A stretch of DNA of 64,000 nt, taken from assembly GCA_000729835.1 (NCBI GenBank), contig JFHB01000137.1, positions 1 through 64,000 on the forward strand, read 5' to 3'. Positions 1-11,846 of the stretch are shown here, piece by piece. The notes under the pieces are model-generated. The model was not told the origin of the DNA, made no database searches, and was given only the letters and a program-made list of their open reading frames with translations. This DNA comes from Atkinsonella hypoxylon (Eukaryota; Ascomycota; Sordariomycetes; Hypocreales; Clavicipitaceae). The stretch's first letter is position 1, and each line of letters opens with the position of its first letter. A program made the position numbers and the translations under genes.

Positions 1-174
1 ATTTCTATTTATTTATTTTTTTTGGGGGGGGGGGGCTTTTTTTTTTTTTAAAAAATTTGGAATTATTGTTCATTTTTCAACCCTTGATCGAAAACTCTGC
101 TGCGTGGCTCTGTTTGAAGTAGTTTACCTAATCGCATTTACAGTCATTCCCTTGTCCGTGCAGCTGTGATCAAA

Positions 175-213
175 GCATTCGGCCTGCATTCGGCCTGCAT
201 TCGGCCTGCATTC
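175..213. repeat. 11-bp tandem repeat (GGCCTGCATTC)
   Basis: Three perfect tandem copies of GGCCTGCATTC at 181-213, preceded by the last six bases of a further copy. No gene is attached to it. Confidence 0.9.
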
Positions 214-3200
214 ACCACGTCATCTTTCTACACATTAATTAATTGCATTACATACCTAGGTAGGTTACTCCGTATTTAGGAGACATCCGTCAATAACAGG
301 ACAGGTATGAAAGCGGGGCCAAACGCCAGGCCTTTCGAAAACCACGGCACCGATACCTCTCGAATCCTCGTAGCCCTCACGATCATCATTGTGATGACCC
401 TCGAGACACCGCTGAAGAGTTGAAGCCTTATTGATATCCACGGCGTCGAAATCACGTAGTGGTACTGCCCGTGCACGTCGGACTGCTCACTATACAATCC
501 GTCGCCAGTCGCAAATATGTTCCACGATGGAAGCATGCACCATGAGGCATATCGACCGCTTCAACGAGCTACGACCACAGAAACACAGCTCCCGCTTCTT
601 CCCTCGAGACCCTTTTCCTCACCAGTCCCTCGACTGCGGCGGCGCCTTTTCTCGTCGCTTACGAGATGCGTCGATTCCCAAGCGTTCTTGTTCCACGCGT
701 ACCAGCCCGTGTCTTGTCCCGAGGTGAGGTAGCCGTGACCAGGCTTGTTCTACCAGGTCACGGAGGGCGTGCCTGGAGTCTCGATCGCTGTGCGCAGACT
801 TGCCTGTCTCTTGGGCCGCGGCCATCTCTGCAAAGGTACAGGCTGGAATCCCTCGTGATGTGCACAAGTCGATTATTTTCCCCCCTCAAGGCGGGGGTGC
901 TCAGCTCGGTCATGAGGCGGAGCGAGGCTCATGAGGTAGAATGGCTATGTAGGATGCTGATGCCTGATTTCGTGCTCAGGTCCCGAATGTCAAAGGGGAT
1001 GGGGAAAACATCTCCAGAGCCCAAAGTCAGGGAGGATAGTCAGCCCAGCCGTATGCAGATGCCGATATAGCGCGTCTCCGGGCTCAGCTGCCTTGATAGC
1101 TTAGCTCCCTTGAAGCAGGGAGGGTCAGCTTGGCTTGTGTCGAGGCCAGGATATCATTCGGCTTGTACTGGGGGGTGATGAGATGATTGCATCATCTCGG
1201 AGGTCGGATTGACCATGCGCCGGAGTGGACAGTAGGCATTGGCATTATTTCTAGACCACTTATTGAATACGAGTGAGCTAGTCGGTTTGAACTATGTAGG
1301 CGATAGCAGCGAGAGTTGGCAAGCCGTTTGGAAAGCGCAGTTTCTTCGGCATGTAGATGGGATGAACAGATCAAAGTGTAAATGATAAAGCGCGAGTGTA
1401 TGAGTGCGCCTTGTCAAGCACGCAGATAGCATCGTCCTGGTGAGACACTCCCTGAGCGACAAAAGAACACAGGCATTCAAGTTCATTTCATAAACCATAC
1501 TTCAAGTAAAAGATTTCAGAACCGAGTATGAAGCCACGTTGTATTACTTCTTACAGGCACGGAAGCCTTATGGGCATGATGTTGCTGGAAAGGAAGGCAG
1601 TGGTGGCGGCGCGGAGGGGCGATATTTCATTATGTTTGTACTATTTTAAAGCCTGTGATGGAAGTAGTTGACTGTCCTTTGTCAGTGAAGTTGTTGATTA
1701 GCTCAACGTCTTCCCGATCAGCTTGACCGATGTGACAATGTGACTCGCGTCATTTGGCTGCCGATAAGATTTAAGGAATCTGGCTTATGATCTGGACGAC
1801 AGCTAGTGAGGATGGCAATGAAGGGAACACATCGCGTAAGGAAGCATGGGAAGTCGTGACTCGGGCGTTGGCTCCTGGTATTTCAGCCACTATTTTATAT
1901 GACAGATAAGTCGAATTGGGCCTGTACAGGTTTCACGAACTGCCGATTGAATTGCTCGTCTTCTCTTCAGGTGCACACTGACTGGTTCATGGGATATATT
2001 GAGGTGCTAATTATATATTGACGCTGACTTTAGACTTCCTCTCCTCCATTTCTTCGACGGCGTTGGTTCTATGGTTACGAGTACCTTTGTGATTGGCTTA
2101 CCAGTAGTTAGCATTTGTTTCTTTATGGCCTGCCGCGATTTTACTTAGGCGCTGGCAGTCTTGAACTGTTCTTCTCATTACGCCCTCTGTCCTGGCGCCG
2201 GCAAGGACAAGCGCTAGAGCCATTGCGGTGGGTATGGTGAATATTCTTAGCTTAAGCTCTGCCGTATTGGAGGGTGATATCCAGCTGGTCATCGCTCGAG
2301 GGCTTTTGGGGGTGATGGAGCGACTTGGAGACTTTGGAGGAGTCAACAAGCTTGCACCCTCAACATCCCCCAGATGGGTGGCCCTCGCATGGTGAAATTC
2401 AAGGCTTTCAGTATCTTAATCCAATGGTGCAGGGAGCCACCTTCGGTCTCGACAAGTCACCATCACCATCAGACCAGGTGGAAAAATTGCGGGTTGCGGT
2501 CGAACAGCAGCGGATAATGGAACTATTCTTGGCGCTGTTTCTTCAGCATCAATGAAACATTCCGCAGGAGCCAATGGAGAGTAAACTCGGCGTTTTATGG
2601 GATAGACCAAGCTCATGAGGGAATAGAACAGTTTGCTAGCGGCATGTATGACGGGTTTCCGTCCAGATCTTCTCACATGGAGAGGTGAGTATCAGAGATG
2701 ATGAAGCAACTTTGATACGTACACAACTATCGATTGATCAGGACGAGGGTGTACGTCAGCATGTGGAGTCCGGGGGCAGTCTAGGGCACAAAGATCAGAC
2801 TGAAGACTGATTGATTCAGACGGCTCGTCGTCGTCAGCCCCCCGCTGCAGACGACGCGAGTTTTAAGTTTGGCCAGGAAGCTTGCTCCGTTTCAGGCAAC
2901 GGGGCGGGACGTGACAGATCGGCCGACCCGGCGTCGACGATGAGAATTGAGATGTCCCGGCATGTTTGTGTGGGCGGAGTCGCACGCATGGGCTTGGATC
3001 CAACCTTGTTTTACCTTTTTGCCGTGCTTGTGTTTGTACTTGTGCTTGCGCTTATGCTAGTCCAATACGGAATACAGTAGTTATACAGCCCCGTAGAGCG
3101 AGGCAAGCCAGGGACAGACAAATGAAGACGAGACGAATGACGGTCAGCCCTGTATTCCGTATGTAACAAGGGACCCTATCATACTGATGGGCAAAGTCCT

Positions 3201-4932
3201 TGCAAGGCATGGACAAGAAATTATGCTGAAACATGCTCGCGGCTGTGCGCATGACCTCTCGCACAAGCCTCTCTGCATTTTATCGGGACACGGTCGGCAA
3301 ATCAGGCGGCTTTACGTTATCGGAAAACTTGTCGGGACTACTGCGTTGAGCGCATTGCTTAGCGGCATACGGAATAGTGGCGCTGATCTGGCTCATCAAA
3401 TCATCAAATGGGTGAGTAAGTACAAGTCCATGCTAAGGACTAACAACGTGAGAGGTTTATTGGGATTCAACTTACGTACCCCGTGCATATGTCAAGGGGG
3501 CACACCAGCCAGTAGCTCTGGAACTGTATGCAACTCGCAGAGGTGACTTGTTGTCTTGTGAGTTTGATACAGTAAGTAGACTGATTGCTTATCACATAAT
3601 ACATACCAGACAATCATGATAGATGATAGCAGCCAGAACGATAGCCGTTTCGTTTCGAGGCGCCAAGCCGAGGCCATTCCGGCATCTACGGCAGATGGTC
3701 TTTGCTGGGTACCGAGAAAGCCATCTTTCTTATCGTATTGCCATCCTTACTACGTCCGTAGAGGGTTTTTCTTCTTCTTTTGCTCACTCCCACATCTGCC
3801 GCGCTGCCTGTGGTGGGAAAAAAAAGAGGAAGTGGTTGGTTGGTGTTCTTGACTAGGGGTCTTGCACGGTTGACGTAAGAGGGGGGAAGATCTCGCGTAA
3901 CCAAAGGAAGTTGCGGGGGATCCATACCGCAATGGTGGAAGTCTGGAAGGAGAGAGCGGCCAAAGACAGGGTCGGTCTTCCTTCCCTCGTTGTTCATCAC
4001 GGATATCATGCTGTCATCTCATGTTCATCTCATGCAATCTCATATAGGTTCTATTTGTAAGTTCGGGGTACGGAGTACATACATAACAGTATACACAGTA
4101 GAATTGTTGCGAGGAATTACCAGAACCACGATTGGATGGCAAGACCAGCCATGTTCAAAATGGCAAAGTGTTGACAGATTAATCTGACTTCTGACCCTTC
4201 CTCCGTTGTCAAAGCTAAGGGTCGGATTAATCTGTCACCCGCGGGAAATGGACTCGGGCCAACACGCACGGTACCCATTGGTCTTCCTTGCAAAAAAAAA
4301 AAATAAAATAAAATTAAGCGATAATTAACTGGCAGCCTCATTGGCCAGTTCATCCATCTACCAACCAGACATTTTGAAAATTGACAACAGCCAATCTCTA
4401 TCCGCCAGTGACGCGAAGGCCTTTCATTCTTCTCCTCCTGCAACTATGCATGATTTGCATGGAAACGAAAACGACAAGCTTGAGCGACCACCCATATCCA
4501 GGTGGCTAAACTACATGTATCCAGTGCGGCTGCGGAGTACTCCGTAAAGTCGCTAATGACAGAGTACAAAACAAAATATATAAAAAATAAAAATAAAAAT
4601 AAACCCACCGTGTTCAATTCAATTGCAATGAATGAATTGTTCTTTGCAGTATCCCAAATCTATCTGCATTGAACCCAGCCCGCGTGAATATCCATCTCTT
4701 GCGTCGCGTAAAGGCCCGAGCATATTCCAACGCCCCTTTGCTTGGCTTGGCTTGGCTTGGCTTTTCTTTTTCTTTTTCTTTTTCACCTGCCGATTGCGCA
4801 ACAAACTTGCGGGCGAGACTTGACCCTTCTTGTTTTCCCGTCCAGGGTGCAGACGTTGGCTGGAACACCAGACGCAACGCGCGGCAGGCCGGCCGGAAAA
4901 AGCACATTGACTTACGGACTACTAGCGGATAG

Positions 4933-4940
4933 TATAAAAA
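4933..4940 (+). promoter_or_regulatory. TATA-like box
   Basis: TATAAAAA lies at the head of an 800-bp pyrimidine-rich region. It is the best TATA match in the gene-poor left part of the window. No coding gene begins directly downstream; the next one starts about 1.3 kb away (GNAT), so a link to that gene is only a guess. Confidence 0.3.
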
Positions 4941-6292
4941 GTAAGAAGCCCTCAGACTGAGACATCGGACTGGGGTGTGGCGGCTACGCAACCGATGGCG
5001 GTTGAGCGGTTCCGGTTTTTGATATATGAGCATTTTGACCCTGCTACAGATTTTTTTTTTTTCCTTTCCCTTTCCTCCGCGTACCCTTCTCATTTTACTA
5101 ATTCCTTGCCCTTGGTTTCCCCAGTCCATATTTGTTGAATTATCGTTTTCGGTTCTTGGCACTTTTCCTCCTTTCTTCAATTTTTCTTTGTCCGTGTGCG
5201 TTTGTTCGAATACCCACTTGAAATAGCATCCATCTGGCGTGGCTTCTCGCATCGCTTCTCAACCATCTCACGTTTGTGCAATAGCCGGCATTTGTCATTT
5301 AGATTCTTGACTGGGAGTACAAAAGACTATCCAATGCGATAAACGGCGCAGATTGAGAGTTCCCCTCGACTCCTCCGGAACACATCGTCTCGTCTGAGCT
5401 TTCCCGGACGAGCAAAATTTTTTTTTTTTCCCCTTTGAACATGGAGCGAGTCGGCGTGCGGGAGCTCGACCTTCGAAAGTGCGGGCCCGGCTCCGTTGCT
5501 GAGAGAGTTGGCTTTGTCCCTGGGCTTCGAAGCAGTGCGGGTACGTTATCCATTTCATCTGTATCTTATCCTGTCGTATCTTTGTTTTAAGTCACCACCG
5601 TTCTATTCATCATGCTCCCTTTTCCCACTTCTTCCTTTCCCTCGCCTCGTTAAGTTTACTTTTACTCCCTCTTCTCATCCCTGGATTCTTGTCCTCTTTT
5701 GCACCTCGGTCAATTCCAGTCGAAGAAAGAGATAAAAGAACCAAAAAAAAAAAAATTTTTTACAGAGTTGGTCTGTCACCCACGTCTTAATACCCTCTCC
5801 TCTGTTGGTAGGATGCGGTGGGTCCCATTGATCTAAACCCTGTCACCTGCTTTGTCAGGACAAGGGGGGTTGTCTTAGTGGGCTGTGTTCGTCGGTGCGC
5901 GTCAGCATGGCCGTGAAACTTGGCATGGCTGGCGTGCAGAACTCATGATAACCGTGCGCCGATACTCCCTCACAGCTCACTCAGCCAGTCCTGTCTGGAC
6001 ACGCAAAGCATGAGTGAGAAGTGTCAAAGCATATCAAACCCTTTTCGTCGCATTCGGGACCAAGAATGAGCCTTGATAATGGCCCATGCAAGTCGGGAGG
6101 GGACCAACATGTCCAAGTTATGTTTTTGTCCACGTACATGATCATCATCCGCTAACCCTCCACGCTCTACTCAGCCTTCTTCACATGCCTGCGAGCAAAC
6201 CTAGTATTATCTCCATCCGCCCTTTCGTCCAACTGCAACACGCCCCATCTGGAACCACACACAGCGCAAACGACCCGAACACAGCCCTCACC

Positions 6293-7070
6293 ATGCTCTA
6301 CCATCGCGTCCAAGTCTTCCCTGGTTGCCCTCGACGACATTCCGCCCCTGTCCCTTGATGCCCTCACCACCCAAGATGACAAAACAGAGGGTCTCCGACT
6401 CGTGGCTGAATCCGTATCCGACATGGGCCCAATGGCCATCAAAGCCGTCATCTTCCACCCCCTCTGTTTCGTCGGCATGCTTTCCTCCTGGGCCGCCATC
6501 CACCGCTTCGTCTACGTCTCCGACGCGGAGAAAGACGCCTGCCGCGCGCTCATGCTGGCAAGCGGCATAACAATGCTGTACATCGCCGCGGTCCGCTTCC
6601 TGGCCTCCCGATACGCCACCTTTGCCGAGAGAATCAACAAGGACTGGCTGCACGCCGTCTACGGAGGAGAAGAAGACGTCGTCCTCGGTGCACAGATCGG
6701 CCCCCGCCTCGTCGGCGCACTCGTCCTGCGCCTGGAGTCCAGGAGAGCCCCCGCCACCCCGCCGGGCAAGCGCAAGAACCGGAGCCGGAGCGCCAGTCTC
6801 AAAGGCGGCAAGGGCGTCATCCGTGCCTGGACGACGGTGGCCTCGCACCGAGGGCAGGGCGTGGGCACAGAGCTGCTCCGCGAGGCGGTGCGATACACGA
6901 GGGACAAGTGCGGCAAGGACGCCCAGGTCGGATTCGCGCAGGAACATGCCAACAGCGTCATGGTCCTGCCAGGACTGTTCAACAAGGTCTTTCGGAGGAA
7001 CGAGCTTCGTGCCGCCAGGGCGTTGGATCGAGCCGTCGAGGCATGGGATGCCAATAAGAAGAAGAGGTGA
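6293..7070 (+). CDS. GNAT-family N-acetyltransferase with disturbed 5' end
   Basis: This encodes a fungal GNAT acetyltransferase that would use acetyl-CoA to acetylate an unknown amine. The C-terminal half carries the fold: strand pattern IRAWTTVASHRGQGVGTELL, where RGQGVG is the acetyl-CoA P-loop (motif A, R/Q-x-x-G-x-G/A), then a helix and a G-F-A-Q-E-H-A-N-S-V segment typical of the family. Two hydrophobic stretches (AVIFHPLCFVG and a MLASGITMLYIAAV region) suggest membrane association. The conserved reading frame continues upstream of the first in-frame ATG (6423) into residues LDDIPPLSLDALTT, yet no ATG opens that frame. An ATG with CACC context at 6293 is out of frame by exactly one base (extra C at 6296). 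Alternatively an ATG at 6185 with a weak 61-bp intron (6204-6264) would also join this frame. Product confidence is good; the start is unresolved. Confidence 0.75.
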
Positions 7071-7684
7071 TTTTGTTATACATGCATCGCGGACCTGTAA
7101 CTTTATTTTATAAATGTCCCTAGCGGCGCATGTGGGAGGACTCTTTCGTTCGTTTTAGGATACCCCAGCTTTTATAGCTACCTTTCGTTAATGCCACTCG
7201 ATTGCATTTCACAGAGGACATTGGCGCATTGCGCAAGCCTATTTCCTGCTCCCCGATTGCACGTGGCTGGCTTGCAGGCGTAGAATTTGGCATTTCTAAT
7301 TTCTAATTTCCATCCGCGCCTAGCACCTCATAAGCATCGTTGCATTCTCAGCGTAGGAAAACGTGACAACAGCCAAGTGACGGTAAACCCTCGTCCACTT
7401 ACGAAATCCAGTCCCATATTTGCACCCTGCTGCAACAAGAATTCGTACCTCCGAACATATACAAGCCATTTCATTATATGCCAGTTCCAAAATGCACAGG
7501 AAAATATCCCTCACTCATCCTTAGCAGTTCTTAATAAGCCATTTCATCCATTTTTTGACAGAAAGCAATAACATGCTATGGTACCTTCGCAGGAACAGGC
7601 CATCGGGTTGGTAGCAGGACCGCATTTTCTTTTCTACAGCTGCGTTTTTGAAAGCGAATGTGGGTTATAACCGTGAAATAACCC
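7071..7684. other. Intergenic 3' region
   Basis: This is about 600 bp between the stop codons of the convergent GNAT and histone-variant genes. I see only AT-rich 3'-UTR-like sequence and no supported ORF. Confidence 0.6.
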
Positions 7685-8578
7685 TTACACCTTACTATAT
7701 TCAAAGCCATAGATTGGTTTGCCGAATTTCCGTAATGCGTAAATCACCTTTTTGACGTGAGTGGATTAGATCGTTTTGAGAGGCCTCATGGGACAAGACA
7801 GATAGGGAAAGGAGTGTGGAAATAGGGAGGAATGGAATAAAGTTGGGAATAAAAAATGGCAATAATTGGGATTAGAAGGAGATTATGCCAGGAGAACACG
7901 CAAGTGGGAGCGTAAGAAGGAGTGTGCATGAGAATAGCAACGCCATGGATACATGAAAGGCGCCGAAAAGTTGAGGAAATGCAGGAAAGGGTACGTACAT
8001 CGTCAACGGTAATGGTCTTGGCCTTGCGATGCTCGACGTAAATCACACAAAGTTGAAGCACCTGCACCGTCAGCACGCACTTCCAGGAAGAAAGGGCAGC
8101 ACAATCATACCGCTTCCAAACGCGCCTTGAGCGCCGACCTCGTCTCATCATAAATATCCGCACTGATACGCTTCACCCCCCCTCTCCTCGCAAGCCGGCT
8201 ACTCAACCCGTCAATAGAGCTCCCCAACCGACGAGCACCACAGATCACCTCTTACCGAATAGCGGGTTTGGCTACAGCAAGTTAGCCTCTCATTGCCCTG
8301 CCGTGGTTTCAACCAGGGAGAGGAACTTACTAATGCCTTGAATCGTGTCCCGCAGAATTTTCCGGCTAGATTACGGAATTAGCATTTTTCTAGTTTCTTT
8401 TTCTTTTTTCTTTTTTTGGAGGGAGGAAGGGTGTTTCTGGGCCGCGTATGTGCTCTTACTGGCGCTTTGCTGTGCCCAGCACCGTCTTTCCCGCAACACC
8501 AACTTTGCCTCCTGATGAGGAGGGCTTGAGTCGCGTCTGTGATTTTAATTGCTGTGTCTGCGCCGACAGAGGGAACAT
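7685..8578 (-). CDS. Divergent histone H4 variant, six exons
   Basis: Reading down the minus strand, six exons (8578-8460, 8365-8331, 8271-8256, 8198-8111, 8061-7999, 7747-7685) join in phase to give 127 aa with a histone H4 fold. All five introns have GT-AG ends and four have clear branch points (GCTAAC, TGCTAAT, GCTGAC, TTGAC). The alpha1-loop-alpha2 segment keeps KRHRKILRD, and TKPAIRRLARRGGVKRIS is identical to canonical H4; the C-terminus VIYALRKFGKPIYGFEYSKV replaces VVYALKRQGRTLYGFGG. The middle diverges (ADIYDETRSALKARLEA, VLQLCVIYVEHRKAKTITVDD). The N-tail is about 20 residues longer and lacks the GRGKGGKGLGKGG pattern, but lysines equivalent to K16 and K20 remain. Exon 3 is only 16 nt. 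Neurospora is known to have an H4 variant gene (hH4v); I infer this is its orthologue. It should sit in the nucleosome in place of H4, role unknown. Confidence 0.92.
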
Positions 8579-9911
8579 TTTTTGGCGTGTGCCCCCTCTG
8601 GCAGCTGTTGTAGGGGCCATTTTTTAAAACGTGGCCGATGGGTAATGTTGAGGTTAAATACTAGTTTGTGATGCAATGAGATGAGACGCAATGGCATGAA
8701 ATGTTGTTGGATAGACGGCTTGTTGGGGTGTACAGAGTAGCTCTCGTGAATGGGAAGAAGTCAGTCCTCGGTGCTCAAGAATCGTCTTGGTGAGAGTTGA
8801 CGAGGTCAAGCACAGCGCGGAGAGAGGTTGGATGTTGTTTATGCCGAAGCCTACGGAAAGTGAGCGGGTCGTGAATCAAACCGTCTCGCGTTTGGTTGGC
8901 AGCTGCCGCGAGGCTCAAGCTCTGCCCCCACTGCTTAAACCAATGAAATGGCGATATCCAACGGTACATCCCGCACCATGCTAACTTGTACTATTATAGA
9001 AGTCTCAGCAAATACACAAGTTCAGGAGGATACTTCCAATGAGTAAGGGCATCCAGCCTTTCAAGACCTTAATCATTGCTTCTTGTAATGCCTGTAAAGC
9101 ATAGAGATGTTCAGTCGCCACCAGAGGTCCTTTGAAGTCACTTCAAGAAGCCAGGGAGAAAAGTGGGTCGGTACGAAAGTGCAGTCTTACGTCTCGAGGA
9201 GATATTAACCTGAAATTACTTGGCCTGTTCACGTCCAGTTTCTTTAACATGGGCGCAGCAAGACTTCTATACGATCCATCCAGTCCAATATACGGCTACC
9301 ACTATGCCGATCACTGTCATGAAATGGCAGTCAACATATAAGCATGGCTCATGCAAGATTTCATTTCTAAGCACTTTTTTATATGCGACCCGCGCTCTAA
9401 GGTGATACCTCAAGATCCCTTAAACGCCAACAACTCCCTATCTTCAAGACTCCCTGCGGCTGGTAGCTTACTTATTTTCCCGCCATGAACTAGCAATCAA
9501 TACCTGGGTGAAGGTACAGTTGCAAGACATGGATCAGAGAAGTAGCTATGTGGTATCAGTTCGTTCATTACTTTTTGTTTTTTTGCTTCGTTTAGTCTTT
9601 ATTACGCTTGGCCCTTGTTTTCCAGTCCACCGTTTCCCGCTGTTGGCTTTTGAAAATCTCGTCAGATGCAGTTAAGTATACAGAAACATGAAGTCGGACA
9701 CAAATGGACGTTGATCCGCCGCTGTCACAAAATGGTATTGAGCTTGAAGAGCGGCCGATGCCGCGCTCTGCTCACAGGCATATTATGTAGTTACAAGTCG
9801 CAAAGATCAGCTCGTGTCGCAGACCCAGAACGGAAGTGGAGGGGTTTCCTAAGGAGTTAGGTCTAATGTGACCGAGTAATTAATCGGTAAGACTTCAAGT
9901 ATTCAAGTGCT
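8579..9911. other. Intergenic region between H4 variant and areB 3' end
   Basis: The first 200 bp are presumably the H4-variant promoter. Short ORFs on both strands at 8775-8984 look protein-like in places but overlap each other and have no recognisable domain or splice partners. Nothing else is supported. Confidence 0.5.
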
Positions 9912-11846
9912 TCAGGAATCGGTGGTCTCGGTAGGCGCAGCGGGTGTTTCAATCTTGATCGATTCCGCAATCATTTCCTGCATTTGTGGGTCTTCCATAG
10001 GTCTCACTTCATCTGTCTTCGCTGCCTGGAGTAGCGGGTCGTGAAGTTCATCGTGGTCTGGTTCGGGTACAGAAGCAGGTGCCGCTGGTTCATCTTCTTC
10101 TACACGAGGCCGCTTGTTCGATCGACTTGATCCACCTTTGGATGCATTCTTAGCAGCTTGGAGCTCGAGCTCGAGCTCGTCCAGCCGACGCTTCAGACTG
10201 TTTTCCCGGCGGTGGCTATCGTCAAGTTGGATTCGCAATTGTGCCTCGCTTGCTTGCGTAGCCTCTAATTGCTCGCGGAGCTGGGTCTGCTCGACGCCAG
10301 CGACTTCTTGGCCCCTACGAGCAGCCGCCTCTTGTTGTTCGAGTTGACTGAGTCGTCCGCGGAACAATTCGTTGATCACCTCGAGTTCGCTGACCCGAGT
10401 TTTCAAGCTCGAATTGTGCGCTATAAGCTGCTCGTGAGTCTGAGGCGTATCGCGATCACCGTGGTCGGAGGCGCCGTTGAATCCGCCATTTTGGTAAGGA
10501 TCATCGACCATGAACGATGGAAGACCTTGGTTGTACATAGATGGCGTGCCTGTACGGGAAATGGCAGAATCGGGGCCTTCGTTGCCATTCGCCGCCTTCT
10601 GCGACGTTCGGCGAATCGCTTGGGCGGCGGCATTCTGAGCTGTCAGATCGGCGCCGTTTACGTCTATTAATCCAAAAGCCTGGGCTTGTTGTTGCTGTTG
10701 CTGCTGCTAGTTGCGCAAACTGTGTCAGCCTCACCGACCAAGTTGGAAGTTGCAGGGAGCGTTGGCATTAATACCCATACCTTCTTCTTAGCAGCAAGGT
10801 CCGGTCGAATAGTCTTAACGCGATTGCGACTCTTGATAACGTCGGTCTTTAAAGAGATAGGCCGCGGCCTGCCATGTAACTTTAGAAACAGGCCGCAGGC
10901 ATTGCATAAGACGGAGCCGAACTCATCGCGGCGCCACAAAGGAGTCGTCGACGTTGTACAATTTTGACACGTCGGCTGTGTCGCAGAAGTGTTAGTTGCC
11001 ATCATGATGACGGTATTGCGCAAAGAATTACGAGTGCGGTAGAGAGAAGGGGAAGGGGGGGTGTGGTTCAGAGCGATAAATAACGACTTATCGTGACCGA
11101 TAAGGATGACGATGGAGAAGAAAAAAAACTTTTGGGGGCTCCTGCATGCGACCGGCTGATAAGACAAGATAAAGCAAGCTTTATTATTTCTTCGTCCGTG
11201 GTCCATCACGATAAGGCATGTGACCCACTAATATCTCCTGCCCACTGAAAGATAACGTCCGCAGGGGCGTCTTTCCGAGGGCCGAGCGGGCTGATCAAGA
11301 GGTCTGGTACCAATAGGGATGAAAGGGATGCGTGTACACGAGGGAAGGTCCGGAAGTGATAGATCATGCCATTGAGCCCGAACATGCCATACAAGTTGTT
11401 GTTTTAGTTCCAATGTCAACTTACCAAGTTGCCATTGCCGTTAGTGGTGGCGGGTGTTGCGCCCGCATACGTTGGATTTTGCGGTGCAGCAGTCGCCCTA
11501 CGATGAATGAATGTCAGCCAAATAAACAAATATGCAATGAGTTTGCGACACGTGCATTTAGTTGCTCAAATTGTCAGTGTCAGACAGGAGCACTTGGATT
11601 TGCCTTTTCTTTTGGTAACTCTGAAGTTCTGGACCGCGCGACACGTCCCCAAAGCGCCAGAGCGCCTATACCACGGGGTTATAGGAGAGCTTACATTAAT
11701 TGTGGTGAGCTTTGAGTAGCATTGCTTGCAGCGAGGACTGAAATGCCGGGCAGTTGCTGCAAGTTTGCAGACGCTGATGTAGATGTCGAACTTGGCCGCG
11801 ATATAGGATCCGTAGTTGGTGGCGGCAGGACTTGCGTATCCTCCAT
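9912..11846 (-). CDS. areB: GATA transcription factor AreB/ASD-4 (four exons)
   Basis: A GATA-type nitrogen regulator that, in the AreB/NreB/ASD-4 family, binds HGATAR sites and opposes AreA in nitrogen metabolite control; nuclear. Exons 11846-11695, 11497-11425, 10975-10781 and 10706-9912 join in phase to 404 aa. The zinc finger is C78-x2-C81-x17-C99-x2-C102, a type IVa finger with the LWRRDEFGSVLCNACGLF core, followed by LHGRPRPISLKTDVIKSRNR and a basic tail. Exon 4 opens with seven glutamines and contains a long coiled coil (about residues 205-300, ELE/LSQLEQQE/LRIQLDD heptads), then a basic RSNKRPR patch and an acidic tail. Finger plus C-terminal coiled coil is the diagnostic architecture. 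Intron 2 (449 bp) has four GATAAG/CTTATC sites and in-frame ATGs (11005, 11002) that would give a shorter isoform starting MMATNTSATQ. The exon 4 acceptor (10707) was chosen because it lies at a normal distance from the GGCTGAC branch point. Confidence 0.95.
11087..11215. promoter_or_regulatory. Cluster of GATA-factor sites within areB intron 2
   Basis: Four exact GATAAG motifs (CTTATC at 11087-11092; GATAAG at 11099-11104, 11158-11163 and 11210-11215) plus two GATAAA words (11075-11080, 11168-11173) fall within about 140 bp of intron 2. A random 6-mer would be expected far less than once here. They lie 80-210 bp upstream of the alternative ATGs at 11005/11002, consistent with a GATA-controlled internal promoter. 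Confidence 0.6.

Larger units (their letters stand above)
1..6184. other. Gene-poor intergenic region
   Basis: No convincing gene is visible in these 6 kb. The stretch begins with homopolymer runs (T, G, then T/A within the first 55 bases) and holds many short overlapping ORFs on both strands without domain similarity or good splice structure. A 119-codon ORF at 3187-3546 (+) has a GTGAGT at 3412 but no recognisable domain. From about 4930 to 5760 the sequence looks like a promoter and leader: a TATA-like box at 4933-4940 followed by long CT-rich tracts. A short ORF starting with the ATG at 5442 reaches a GTACGT at 5539, and a pyrimidine tract with CAG ends near 5764; splicing these would give only about 56 codons, so I do not call it a gene. 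Confidence 0.6.

Noticed and set aside
3187..3546. 119-codon ORF with a GTGAGT donor
   Set aside because: The best intron would be only about 41 bp, and no domain is recognisable on either reading.
4614..5252. 212-codon minus-strand ORF
   Set aside because: It is the reverse of a CT-rich promoter/leader; the translation is Lys/Glu/Arg low-complexity without a domain or splice support.
6288..6947. 219-codon minus-strand ORF opposite the GNAT gene
   Set aside because: Shadow of a GC-rich coding region; the plus strand carries the conserved acetyltransferase motifs.
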